From assembly GCA_035363255.1 (NCBI GenBank), contig DAOSES010000016.1, positions 1 through 58,880 on the forward strand: a stretch of 58,880 nt of DNA. The letters run 5' to 3'. The notes beneath the pieces are model-generated. The model searched no databases, was not told where the DNA came from, and saw only the letters and a list, made by a program, of their open reading frames with translations. Shown in pieces: positions 9,395 to 17,373 of the stretch; within the stretch, counting starts at the first letter, position 1; each line of letters begins with the position of its first letter. The translations under genes were made by a program, and so were the position numbers. The stretch comes from T3SED10-260 sp035363255. Its GTDB lineage: Bacteria > Caldisericota > Caldisericia > UBA6126.

Positions 9395-9706
9395 AAGGCA
9401 TTCGTCGCCGTCAAATGGAGGATACTGATCTGTCATAAACGTCATGTATGCGTTTAATCTTAAGCTCCAGCGAAGTAAGCCTTCATTGAATTTAAACATT
9501 GTTTTAGGATACTTGCCAGTGAAAAGTATCACCCACCATGCTATAAAATCTACAAAGAGAGAAGCAGCAGTATAACAATATAAAAGAATACCATGTGGAA
9601 TCACTACATAAAACAATGCAAAAAACAATCGAAGCAAGAGGAGTCCACGAGAGAGAGATTCTGGGTGTTCAATTTCAAGTTGAAGAGCATTGTATTTTGG
9701 GGGGTA
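9371..9706 (-). pseudogene. 3' half of a two-domain DUF4389 membrane protein gene split by IS110
   Basis: An open frame from 9706 to the stop at 9371 encodes a DUF4389-type domain: PESLSRGLLLLRLFFALFYV, then FIAWWVILFTGKYP, LLRWSLRLNAY and MTDQYPPF. It has no start codon of its own before an in-frame stop further upstream. Its paralogous N-terminal half is at 11329-11631 on the same strand, on the other side of the transposon. Joining the two at the shared Tyr-Pro-Pro codons (11328/9706) keeps the frame and gives a 212-residue two-domain protein, the usual layout of such proteins. The C-terminus (GDECLESEGRGD) is encoded by the REP-like element at 9366. Confidence 0.6.
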
Positions 9707-9790
9707 AGGTTTTCCAGTAAAAGCCAGCTATAAAATGTCAAGGGCCTAAATAAAAAAAAATTAAGTAGTTTTGGAACCTTGAAAATTGAA

Positions 9791-10990
9791 TCATGAAGCA
9801 GGATGAGCAGGAACCTGATAGGGTTTATTGTCTCGAAGGACGGCATAGATGGCAAAGGTAAGTTTTCGAGCTACCGCTCCAATAGCGGTTCCATAGGCTT
9901 TCCCTTCCGCTCTCTTTTTCTGATAAAAAGCAGCGAGTACTGGATCATGTGTTGCAGCCACTACCGCCGCACTCCAAATAGCTCTTCTCAAGTAAGGGGA
10001 TCCTCGCTTGGAAATATGGTTTTTGGTACCCATAAAGTCTCCCGACTGACGAACAGAAGCATCCAAACCTGCAAAGGCCACGAGTTTGTGGCAATCCTCA
10101 AAACGAGCGATATCTCCGATTTCTCCCATTAAGATCGCTCCTATGACTGGACCCACGCCAGGAAGGGTGGTAACCACGGTATTCACTTCCGCCAGCAAGA
10201 GGGCAATTTTTTCTTCCACCTGAGTGATTTGTTGCTCCGTAAACTGAATTTGTTGCAGAAGAAGTTTCAATTGAAAGACCAGGCTTTCCTGAGCATACTG
10301 AAGCCCAAACGAATCCCGAGCTACCGATTGCAGGGCTTGAGCTTTGGCATGAGCTTTCGCCTTTCCCAGACGTCCCTTGCTGGCTTTCAGCAAGACCTTC
10401 GTTAAGGTTTCGGTGTCCAGGTTCACCAAAGCTTCGGGCGTGGTATACTCTTGGAGTATTTCCATGGAGCTTTTACCAAAGAGATTGCTAAAAAGGGTTT
10501 CATATTCAGGGAAAAGTTGATCCAGGAGGGCAATGACTTGCTTTTTCAAGCCTGAGCATAGATCCACCGTCGAGAGACGAAAACGACTTAACTGTCGCAG
10601 GGACAAGATCTTTTCCTCTCCCAGGACGGTCGTTTTGTACTGTCCAAAGCGAAGAAGATCGGCAATCAGAAAAGCATCCACCGCATCCGTTTTGGTCTTG
10701 CGTAATTGCAGATGACGAAAACTGTCCGACTGCAAAGGATTAATCACTGCTACTTTCAAGCCTTGCTTGCTTAAAAAGGAATAAAGCGAAAGCCAGTAAT
10801 GCCCTGTAGCTTCCATACCGATCTGAAGTTCTTCTTCCTTGGAAACCAGGCGATAGAGATAGTCCAGCATACTTTTTGCTCCCTGGCTGGTGTTGCTAAA
10901 GGAAAAAGAAGCTCCCAGCCTTTGTCCCTGAGCATCCACGATCCCCATCTCATGATTTCGCTTCCCGATATCCACGCCAACATACACCAT
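9791..10990 (-). CDS. IS110-family DEDD transposase
   Basis: 399 residues, the normal length for the family. The N-terminal RuvC-like DEDD domain begins YVGVDIGKRNHEMGIVDAQG, with further acidic positions in GMEATGHYW and KTKTDAVDAFLIADL. A coiled middle section follows. The C-terminal Transposase_20 domain contains LPGVGPVIGAILMGEIGD, the conserved serine region QSGDFMGTKNHISKRGS and YLRRAIWSAA. Such enzymes act with a structured bridge RNA made from the element's own non-coding end. All motifs look intact, so the element may be active. The start at 10990 is the first ATG before the conserved VDIG motif. Confidence 0.95.
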   Translation of the reverse strand: MVYVGVDIGKRNHEMGIVDAQGQRLGASFSFSNTSQGAKSMLDYLYRLVSKEEELQIGMEATGHYWLSLYSFLSKQGLKVAVINPLQSDSFRHLQLRKTKTDAVDAFLIADLLRFGQYKTTVLGEEKILSLRQLSRFRLSTVDLCSGLKKQVIALLDQLFPEYETLFSNLFGKSSMEILQEYTTPEALVNLDTETLTKVLLKASKGRLGKAKAHAKAQALQSVARDSFGLQYAQESLVFQLKLLLQQIQFTEQQITQVEEKIALLLAEVNTVVTTLPGVGPVIGAILMGEIGDIARFEDCHKLVAFAGLDASVRQSGDFMGTKNHISKRGSPYLRRAIWSAAVVAATHDPVLAAFYQKKRAEGKAYGTAIGAVARKLTFAIYAVLRDNKPYQVPAHPAS

Positions 10991-11019
10991 TCCAACAACC
11001 CCCTACGAATCCAGGATGT

Positions 11020-11175
11020 GGACGGGGAGGTAACCCTCCGATCCTTCTGGCAATGCATCCTCGTTCGATATACGCAGATGAAACTGCATCCAGCTTATTC
11101 GCATACGGCCCGAAGAACGGAGTCGCCATTCTTTTACACGAAGACGAAGCTTCAAGGAGGGTAACGGCGACCTCT
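11020..11175 (-). ncRNA. Candidate IS110 bridge RNA region
   Basis: The non-coding stretch just upstream of the transposase start contains a long-range 10-bp pairing: GTAACCCTCC at 11030-11039 with GGAGGGTAAC at 11156-11165. A small GCAG/CTGC hairpin lies inside (11074-11087). IS110-group elements are known to encode a guide (bridge) RNA in this 5' region. The identification rests on position and pairing only; the loops have not been matched to target and donor sequences. Confidence 0.4.
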
Positions 11176-11328
11176 GTCCACTCGTAGACATTATCCTGCT
11201 TTAAGAACTTGGAATCAATAAAGCGTCTAGTAATTCGGAGTATCCTGTACTAGACTATCCATCTATAGGATACTCAAGAGCTAACTACAGACATGCATAA
11301 TGTCTAATATTAATATACGAGGAGGGTA

Positions 11329-11631
11329 TTGGTCGGTCATGAAATAGATATAAGCATAAACTCGCATATACCATCTTAAGCGCCCTTCCACAAATCGAAA
11401 CATGCCTTCAGGATACTTTCCAGTAAATAGAACTGCCCACCAAGCGATAAAAATGACAAAAAAGGCTGCAATGTCATAGAATGCCAAAATTAAGTAATGT
11501 GGAATAATTACGTAAAACCATCCAAAAAATAAACGTAAGAAAAGTAACCCTGCAGATAACGATTCTGGGTAATTTATATTAAACTTAACCGGAGATGTCA
11601 TATATTTCCTCCTAAACAATAAAACATTCAA
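11329..11631 (-). pseudogene. 5' half of the split DUF4389 membrane protein gene
   Basis: Starts at the ATG at 11631 (a second in-frame ATG, MTSPVKFN, follows ten codons later). It encodes one DUF4389 domain: YPESLSAGLLFLRLFFGWFY, FIAWWAVLFTGKYPEGMFRF, LRWYMRVYAY, MTDQYPP. The frame then runs about 16 codons into transposon DNA and stops at 11281. The matching 3' half is at 9371-9706. Before the insertion this was probably a membrane protein with two tandem domains of two to three helices each; function unknown. A truncated one-domain product may still be made. Confidence 0.6.
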
Positions 11632-11693
11632 TACAATGATTATATAAAAAATTTAATAAATGAAACGTTACTATTAAAAAAAATTGGTAATCT

Positions 11694-11732
11694 GAGTCAG
11701 AGTGAGTCGCAGGGACGGGGGTGTTGACTCAC
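11694..11732 (+). repeat. GGGACGG-core REP-like element, copy C (forward)
   Basis: Nearly the same sequence as copy A, including the preceding GTCAGAGTGA. It lies about 85 bases before the Fic start; its inverted partner is at the Fic stop codon (12756-12786). Confidence 0.6.
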
Positions 11733-11766
11733 TTTTTTAAAAGACTATTATTACTCATCCTATAGC

Positions 11767-11794
11767 TTGTATTATACCGAGTACGGAATATAAT
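11767..11794 (+). promoter_or_regulatory. Promoter for the Fic gene
   Basis: TTGTAT, a 16-base spacer and a perfect TATAAT box, ending 23 bases before the TTG start codon, with AAAGGAGG between. Confidence 0.6.
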
Positions 11795-11817
11795 TTTATC
11801 AAAAAGGAGGGGTTGAC

Positions 11818-12759
11818 TTGCCCAATAAATTACTCACCATCAAAGAAAAGGCAAAGCAATGGGGATTGTCTGAACGTCGAGTTCGCAGACTGTGCGATGA
11901 AGGCAGGATTGAAGGAGCAAGCAAGCTTGGATGGATCTGGGGAATTCCCGAGAATAGCCCAAAACCAGAGGATAAAAGGCTAAGCTCCAAGCTTCCCAGT
12001 CCTCGACCTCTTCTGAAATGGAAAAACAGCAATTTCTCTTTGATAGACCAAAAGAAACAACAGTTAGACTCCATGAGACCCTTGCCAACGTACACCCTCG
12101 CCTCCCTTAGAGAGAAAATGATTTTGGATTGGACCTACCACAGCAATGCCATAGAAGGTAACACCCTCACTTTATCCGAAACCAAGATTGTACTCGAAGG
12201 AATCACCGTCGGTGGAAAGTCTTTGCATGAGCATCTGGAAGCTATCAATCACAAGGAGGCTATTCTATATTTGGAAAGCTTGGTTCTGAATAAAGAAATC
12301 CTCAGTGAATGGGATATAAAAAATCTACATCAGCTTGTACTCAAAAACATTGACCCTTCCAACGCAGGGGCCTACCGACATGAAAATGTGGTGATTGGCG
12401 GAGCAAAACATGTCCCCCCTGCCCATTATCTTCTTACTGAGCAAATGGAGAAATACACTGCTCAATGCAGGGATTGGAAGAGATTTCACCCTATCATCAG
12501 AGCCAGCCTTGTCCATGGCGAGTTTGTCAGGATTCACCCCTTTATTGATGGAAACGGCAGAACTGCCAGGCTTCTCATGAATTTTGAGTTGATGAAAGCA
12601 GGCTATCCTCCCGCCATTATCGATATATCCCAGCGTTTGACCTACTATTTAGCCCTTGACAAGGCTCATGTCAAAGGGGATTATACTGAGCTTGTTGATC
12701 TGATAGCCCAAAGTGTGGGCAAGAGTCTTGATTTGTGGTTAAACATATTGCAAAAGTGA
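11818..12759 (+). CDS. Fic/DOC-family protein with N-terminal helix-turn-helix
   Basis: 313 residues. The TTG at 11818 is chosen because AAAAAGGAGG lies seven bases upstream. Residues 1-45 look like a MerR/excisionase-type winged helix (LTIKEKAKQWGLSERRVRRLCDEGRI). A Fic_N segment carries the inhibitory motif SNAIEGN (S-x3-E-G), which in class II Fic proteins blocks ATP binding. The catalytic loop HPFIDGNGRTAR matches the Fic signature HPFx[D/E]GNGRxxR. Such enzymes transfer AMP or other phosphate-linked groups to protein hydroxyls; the target is unknown. The stop codon lies inside a REP-like repeat, and a matching inverted repeat precedes the gene. Confidence 0.92.
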   Translation: MPNKLLTIKEKAKQWGLSERRVRRLCDEGRIEGASKLGWIWGIPENSPKPEDKRLSSKLPSPRPLLKWKNSNFSLIDQKKQQLDSMRPLPTYTLASLREKMILDWTYHSNAIEGNTLTLSETKIVLEGITVGGKSLHEHLEAINHKEAILYLESLVLNKEILSEWDIKNLHQLVLKNIDPSNAGAYRHENVVIGGAKHVPPAHYLLTEQMEKYTAQCRDWKRFHPIIRASLVHGEFVRIHPFIDGNGRTARLLMNFELMKAGYPPAIIDISQRLTYYLALDKAHVKGDYTELVDLIAQSVGKSLDLWLNILQK

Positions 12760-12786
12760 GTCAGTCCCCCCGTCCCTGTGTCTCAC
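12756..12786 (-). repeat. GGGACGG-core REP-like element, copy D (reverse)
   Basis: GTGAGTC and GTCTCAC-type arms around CCCCCCGTCCCT. It contains the Fic stop codon and can fold as a hairpin, so it may also end the Fic transcript. Confidence 0.6.
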
Positions 12787-12808
12787 CATTGAAAAAATCC
12801 TCAAAGAA

Positions 12809-13660
12809 TTAAAGAAAACTAGAAGCAATCCAACGAGTAATTGAATTTATAAAAAAGAAAAACCAATTCCAAAAAACAACTAACACTAGCGTATAAGCAA
12901 ATGCATGCAATATCATGAAATTAATCAGATCTGCAATGCTTTTCTCTGCTTCATCCTCTCTTGCTGATGAATTACTTTGGTCAATCTTGGATATCATTCT
13001 TTGAAGGTGATTGCTCTTTTGAATAGTAAAGTATATCCCCATCCGATGCAAAAAATTAAGAAAAACAAACAAGGAAACACTCATACAAAAAAGCAAGAGA
13101 CCGATTTTTAAGCTGGCAGAGAGTCCAATATTAAGTGAGATCATATACAAGAGCATCCCTGCCAAAATCAAAAAAACTATAATTCCTGCTTTCCCTTTCT
13201 TTTCCATAGATAGAATAGCTAGCTTATACTGTTTTTCATCGTATCTCATACTGTTCCAAAAAATGGAGGAGCTAAGTTTGATACGAGCAAAGAAGCCTTC
13301 AAAAAAGAGCGCAGAACAAAAGTTGAGTAATAGCATCAGCAGGGAGACTTTGAATATTAGAAATGCTATGGGAGCATTGCTGAGAACAAAGAACGGAGAA
13401 AAAGAAGGAATATATCCGTGCAAAGCGTAAAAGTTATCACGATACAAACCAGAAATTGTTCCCAGCATGAGATAAAGCGTGAGTAGAAAAAAACCAAACT
13501 GGTATAAAGATAGCGATAAACTTTTCGCTAGCGAAAAATACTGAAAAACAGTAAATGGAGCTAATGAAAATTTCCCTGCCCAGGAAAAATCTACTTCAGG
13601 CAAGTCAGATTCATGGATCTTTTCTCTTTTTAATCCGTTATAGTAAAACATAGCTTTCAT
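12809..13660 (-). CDS. Multi-pass membrane protein, unknown
   Basis: 283 residues with about six hydrophobic helices (around 60-80, 95-125, 155-190 and 255-280), a charged N-terminus and a cytoplasmic-looking charged segment near 215-240. No known family is recognised. It starts 21 bases after the stop of the next membrane gene and has only a weak ribosome site, so translation may depend on coupling. It is the last gene of a three-gene run (15789 to 12809): an exported stalk-domain protein followed by two membrane proteins. A role as an envelope or transport complex is a guess. Confidence 0.65.
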   Translation of the reverse strand: MKAMFYYNGLKREKIHESDLPEVDFSWAGKFSLAPFTVFQYFSLAKSLSLSLYQFGFFLLTLYLMLGTISGLYRDNFYALHGYIPSFSPFFVLSNAPIAFLIFKVSLLMLLLNFCSALFFEGFFARIKLSSSIFWNSMRYDEKQYKLAILSMEKKGKAGIIVFLILAGMLLYMISLNIGLSASLKIGLLLFCMSVSLFVFLNFLHRMGIYFTIQKSNHLQRMISKIDQSNSSAREDEAEKSIADLINFMILHAFAYTLVLVVFWNWFFFFINSITRWIASSFL

Positions 13661-13681
13661 GTTAAATCGACAAATCTCTTC

Positions 13682-14878
13682 TTACTGGCTTCCTGCAGAC
13701 TGTTTCTTTAGATACCTTGGCTTTTCTGTTAGTTCTTTCCTGCTATTCCCTCTACACCCATGGTAAAAATAGACCGAAGAGAGGGTTTCGACCAAAAAGA
13801 AAAAGGCAGTCATAAGGCCGAAGAGCAGGAGGAAAAAGAGCAAGATCCATATAGCATTGGGATTTTCCAAAAAGATATCACTACTGCTTCTGTATGACCA
13901 AATAAACCAATGCTGATCCATTCTTAACTTGAATATAGCGTTAAGCACAGGCTCAAAGACGGGGTGAAATAAATAGCCAAAGAGAAACACCGGCAACCCT
14001 CCTATAGCGTATAGAAAATTGTTGGTGTAATCCATGATACTTTGCGTTGCCATACCGCTACGTGTATACCAAATACCCAGGGCAAACACCAAGGCCATGT
14101 ATACTACAAGTAAAAGAGCCTTCCAGGTAAGAATAGGCAAGAAGAGCTTTTTATCAGGACGAATGATTTTTTTGCTCCTGATTATATCAGGATTTTCCAC
14201 TTGTGTTGTTTCATCTATCTCATGGGACCAAAAAATACACACAGGGTGGACGCTGTGTATCTTTGCCTCTTGGATGAGTCTATCAATTGCATGCAACTCT
14301 GCAAAAAAGCATTTAAAGTAGCTCAATGCAACTGGCAAAAGACCGGCAATCAATGCTATTAAAAGAGCGGTAATCGAAATTATTGTTTGACCCATGAGCC
14401 AAACATTGTTGCCTGCTCCAAGAAAAGGTATAAAAAAAAGCAGAACAAAAGGAAGCACTAACCACAAAAAAAATGATAAACTTTGAAACAAGTACCTATT
14501 TAAAGATATTGAAACAAAATCTGATAAAGGACTATTGTCGATCTTACGAAGGCTTTTTTTATAGTCCATCAAGACATGAGGGCATAGTTCCTGCATGCCT
14601 AGAAAAAGAACGTGCCTTTTTAGTAAAGGGTAGAGAAAAGCATAGATGGGAAGTGAAATAACACAGATTAAAAGTACAAAGTATAGAATCATTAAAGGAG
14701 GAGCGGTAGTAAATAAATGCACAGGATCATCATCAAAAGCAATTAATGCAAGCAAAGCCCCCATCACATAACTCAAAGCCATGGAAGGGATGAAAAGCTT
14801 GAAAAACCACTTGCGCATCACTCGCAAAGAAAACCGCAACGCCTCAAACCAAGGAAGAATCAATCTAGTGTTTTTCAT
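13682..14878 (-). CDS. Multi-pass membrane protein, paralogue 1 of 3
   Basis: 398 residues with about eight hydrophobic helices. It opens with LPWFEALRFSLRVMRKWFFK, a basic amphipathic segment shared with the proteins at 16097 and 18240. The C-terminal ~190 residues are almost identical to those of the 18240-19409 gene, at DNA as well as protein level (about 13752-14310 against 18273-18830), while the middle parts differ. The gene starts five bases after the stop of the exported protein gene at 14884. It resembles no enzyme or transporter family known to me; the paralogues suggest variable partners of one membrane system. Confidence 0.72.
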   Translation of the reverse strand: MKNTRLILPWFEALRFSLRVMRKWFFKLFIPSMALSYVMGALLALIAFDDDPVHLFTTAPPLMILYFVLLICVISLPIYAFLYPLLKRHVLFLGMQELCPHVLMDYKKSLRKIDNSPLSDFVSISLNRYLFQSLSFFLWLVLPFVLLFFIPFLGAGNNVWLMGQTIISITALLIALIAGLLPVALSYFKCFFAELHAIDRLIQEAKIHSVHPVCIFWSHEIDETTQVENPDIIRSKKIIRPDKKLFLPILTWKALLLVVYMALVFALGIWYTRSGMATQSIMDYTNNFLYAIGGLPVFLFGYLFHPVFEPVLNAIFKLRMDQHWFIWSYRSSSDIFLENPNAIWILLFFLLLFGLMTAFFFLVETLSSVYFYHGCRGNSRKELTEKPRYLKKQSAGSQ

Positions 14879-14883
14879 TCAAC

Positions 14884-15789
14884 TCACCATTCAAAAGTAA
14901 GGTAGCTATTTTTCTCTGAGTCTTCATAGTAAGGGGTTTGTGCGTTCATGATAGTGATCAGATCAGGAAGTGAAAGATAAGGTTGCTCATCGTCTATTCG
15001 AATATCATTTTCAAGCTCGATTTTGCTGGTAAGGGGTAAATCTCCACTCTCATCGATGAGATGAAGAGAAGTGCTTTCCAGATCAAAGCAGAAAGCTTTT
15101 TTAAGGTAGAGCGAACGATAGAGCAATCGTGGGGGTTGAAGTCTGAACTCAACACTAGTCCCAAGAGCTCTAAAAAAATCATTGAGCCCCACATAGAGCA
15201 CTGAAGCCTCTTCATCCCTCAGCAAAGCAAGGTCATGAAGGGCATAATCACTAATTATTTGATTTTCAGTGGGAAGAAGTTTTACTCGATGAAAAGCAGG
15301 ATTGTCATAAAGATGTACCCGCATTTTTTCCTGCTCAACGATGACTTCAAATAAAGGCTCAAACACGCAATAAAGGGGAAGAAAGAGAGCGCCATTTTCA
15401 GTGATCCTGGGAATGTGATAGAATATCTGACCATTCACCTCAACCAAATAATGACTTGGCTCTTCAGCTCTTTCAGTCGGAATAAAGCTAATCGTTGTTG
15501 CTTGAAGCTCTTTCCCCATAAATTCTGAAGGAGAAATGTCGAAGGTAATGATACCTGAAGCTCCGTCCCAAGAAATTGATGCAGGCAATACATTAGCCAT
15601 AAATCGTAAGGGAGCAACGACGTAATTTTCATCAATTTCAAAGGAATTTGGAGGAACAGTAAGCGTTTTTAACAAGCTTCGATAAGGTGTTTCAGGAGCG
15701 TATGTTTCCCCTGACGCAAGAGACAAAGAAGAAAAACCAAAAGCGCTGATGAAACCAGCCAGCACCATAAGTGAAATAAATTTTTTCAT
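14884..15789 (-). CDS. Exported protein with copper-amine-oxidase-like stalk domain
   Basis: 301 residues from the ATG at 15789, preceded by AGGAGG; an upstream in-frame start lies inside a repeat and is rejected. Signal peptide MKKFISLMVLAGFISAFGFS with cleavage near SLA-SG. A stalk-like domain follows (VAPLRFMANVLPASISWDGASG, then a strand pair), as in PF07833 proteins of Clostridia that sit in the cell wall. The remainder repeats this pattern weakly (LYVGLNDFFRALGTSVEFRL and LSLPDLITIMN). It is probably an extracytoplasmic partner of the two membrane proteins encoded just downstream. Confidence 0.72.
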   Translation of the reverse strand: MKKFISLMVLAGFISAFGFSSLSLASGETYAPETPYRSLLKTLTVPPNSFEIDENYVVAPLRFMANVLPASISWDGASGIITFDISPSEFMGKELQATTISFIPTERAEEPSHYLVEVNGQIFYHIPRITENGALFLPLYCVFEPLFEVIVEQEKMRVHLYDNPAFHRVKLLPTENQIISDYALHDLALLRDEEASVLYVGLNDFFRALGTSVEFRLQPPRLLYRSLYLKKAFCFDLESTSLHLIDESGDLPLTSKIELENDIRIDDEQPYLSLPDLITIMNAQTPYYEDSEKNSYLTFEW

Positions 15790-15806
15790 ATAGTTCCTCC
15801 TATCTT

Positions 15807-15833
15807 GTGCCACAGGGACGGGGGTATTGGCAC
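15807..15833 (+). repeat. GGGACGG-core REP-like element, copy E, with altered arms
   Basis: The core CAGGGACGGGGGT is conserved, but the arms are GTGCCA and TGGCAC instead of GAGTC and GACTC. Both arms have changed and still pair, pointing to selection for a hairpin. It lies between the 15839 and 15789 genes. Confidence 0.55.
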
Positions 15834-15838
15834 GTTTT

Positions 15839-16066
15839 TCACTCATCCTTTTTTATGGGTAAACCCACAATAGCAATCAAACCATAGATTCTTGTAAAGA
15901 ATCCGATAAAAAACCAAAGGATAAATGGATACCCTTTTTTCTTTGCTACATAAGCTGAAAGAAATCCCGTGACTAAGCTGTTTGCCAGTGTCCTAATCAT
16001 TTCTATCATAACTTCAGGTCTCAAAGCGAATGAATTGTTAACTACTGATAGGACTGTGTTCCACAT
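15839..16066 (-). CDS. Small membrane protein
   Basis: 75 residues with two hydrophobic segments (about 27-41 and 47-68: SLVTGFLSAYVA and FILWFFIGFFTRIYGLIAIVGL) and a lysine-rich C-terminus. AAAGGAAA precedes the ATG at 16066. It starts 30 bases after the stop of the 16097 membrane gene and is probably co-transcribed with it. The pattern of a short helix, KKKGY, then an aromatic-rich helix resembles small uncharacterised membrane proteins; function unknown. Confidence 0.6.
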   Translation of the reverse strand: MWNTVLSVVNNSFALRPEVMIEMIRTLANSLVTGFLSAYVAKKKGYPFILWFFIGFFTRIYGLIAIVGLPIKKDE

Positions 16067-16096
16067 TTTGATTTCCTTTCAAGTTGCATGGATAAA

Positions 16097-17239
16097 TTAT
16101 ACTTCTATGTTTATCGGTTTTCCTCTGTCAGTTTCCATAGATGCCTCGTTTTTTTCTGTTGGTTCTTCCATGCTATTCCCCCTACACCTATGGTAAAAAT
16201 AGATCGAAGAGAGGGTTTCCACTAAAAAGAAGAAGGCTGTCAAGAGGCCGAAGAGCAGGAGGTAGAGTAAGATGAAAAAGAGGTAAACCCATAAAGGTAG
16301 GTCAGAGCCAGAGGTATTAAACCAGAAAGAAGGAAACCTAACAAAGAGTAAACTTATATTTAAAACCGGTGACACGGATTCACTTAAACCAGAAGAAAAG
16401 TAACTAAAGAAGTCTTTAAAGAATCTTCCAATAAACATGTACACGGACTGGTCAACAGCATGATCCACAAAAAAACGCCCAAAATATGGCAAAGCATAAA
16501 ATGAAACAATATACACAACAAATAATATAGCCTTCCAACTCACAACGGGCCAAAAAAGCTTTCGTCTTGGAAGAATAGGATTTGCACTCAAAACAAAATC
16601 AGGATTTGTTTCTCGGATCATCTCGTCTATTGTGCTTAACTCTGCGAAAAAGTAGTTATAGTAACTCATTGCAAGAGGCCAAAGAGAGACAAGGGAAAAT
16701 AGTATAACGATATCGAGACCTGATTGGTTAAACATGAGATTTATAATGGGAGGAAATAGGAGCACCAAAAAAGCTATGGTTTGGAATGAATACCTTTTTA
16801 ATGAAATCTTAATCAAACGCAGGAAAAAACGATATCGGATCCTTCGAGATAACAGATTATATGCATTTAAAAGAAATGGATTTAGCTCCTGCAATGCCTG
16901 GAACATAACAAACCGTTTCAGTAAAGGGTAAAGATAAGCATAGACGGGAAGTTGAAACAAAACCATAATTAATATCATAATTAATCCATTGATTGCAGTA
17001 AGAGTCCCATAGTGGTTATCAAAAACTATTAGCAAGGCATAAGCTAACAAAACATGAAAACCCCCCATTACAAAACTCAAAGCCATGGAAGGGATGAAAA
17101 GCTTGAAAAACGACTTGCGCATCACTCGCAAAGAAAATTTCAGAGCCTCAAACCAAGGAAAGAACTGCATAGCACTCCCCGAAGCTTTAGGTTTGTCGAT
17201 CTTAGTCTCTTGGTTTTCACTATCACGCGCTCCAACCAT
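16097..17239 (-). CDS. Multi-pass membrane protein, paralogue 2 of 3
   Basis: 380 residues from the ATG at 17239 (MVGARDSENQ), chosen because GGAGGA lies seven bases before it. Longer frames begin inside the promoter cassette. After a ~30-residue polar N-terminus comes the shared segment FPWFEALKFSLRVMRKSFFK, then about eight hydrophobic helices ending in LLTAFFFLVETLSSIYFYH. The sequence has diverged from the other two paralogues through the middle. The promoter cassette copy at 17237-17309 drives it, and the 75-residue membrane gene follows. Confidence 0.72.
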   Translation of the reverse strand: MVGARDSENQETKIDKPKASGSAMQFFPWFEALKFSLRVMRKSFFKLFIPSMALSFVMGGFHVLLAYALLIVFDNHYGTLTAINGLIMILIMVLFQLPVYAYLYPLLKRFVMFQALQELNPFLLNAYNLLSRRIRYRFFLRLIKISLKRYSFQTIAFLVLLFPPIINLMFNQSGLDIVILFSLVSLWPLAMSYYNYFFAELSTIDEMIRETNPDFVLSANPILPRRKLFWPVVSWKAILFVVYIVSFYALPYFGRFFVDHAVDQSVYMFIGRFFKDFFSYFSSGLSESVSPVLNISLLFVRFPSFWFNTSGSDLPLWVYLFFILLYLLLFGLLTAFFFLVETLSSIYFYHRCRGNSMEEPTEKNEASMETDRGKPINIEV

Positions 17240-17309
17240 GAAAGCTTCCTCCATCCTCAGCACACTTGTTTTATGCATCAAGTTTACCGCCTATGCCCCA
17301 CAAGTCAAA
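17237..17309 (-). promoter_or_regulatory. Promoter/RBS cassette, copy 2
   Basis: TTGACT (17303-17308), 16 bases, TAAACT (17281-17286), then a ~30-base leader and GGAGGA before the ATG at 17239. Nearly identical to copies at 8928 and 19407. Confidence 0.65.
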
Positions 17310-17373
17310 CTTATTTGCTTAAAAAGACGACACCCGAAAGACTCCCTCGAAATAGCGGATTAGCAACTAAAAG

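Larger units (their letters stand above)
9707..11320 (-). mobile_element. IS110-family insertion sequence (ends inferred)
   Basis: The element is about 1.6 kb: one DEDD transposase gene, a ~330-base non-coding 5' region, and a short 3' end. The ends are inferred from the split DUF4389 gene and from the near-identical octamers GGGGGGTA (9699-9706) and GGAGGGTA (11321-11328) on the two sides. IS110 elements lack classic terminal inverted repeats, so the exact ends are uncertain by tens of bases. Confidence 0.55.

Noticed and set aside
9604..9855. An 83-codon minus-strand open frame
   Set aside because: It crosses from the transposase end into the DUF4389 remnant in the wrong frame; the other frame has clear homology.
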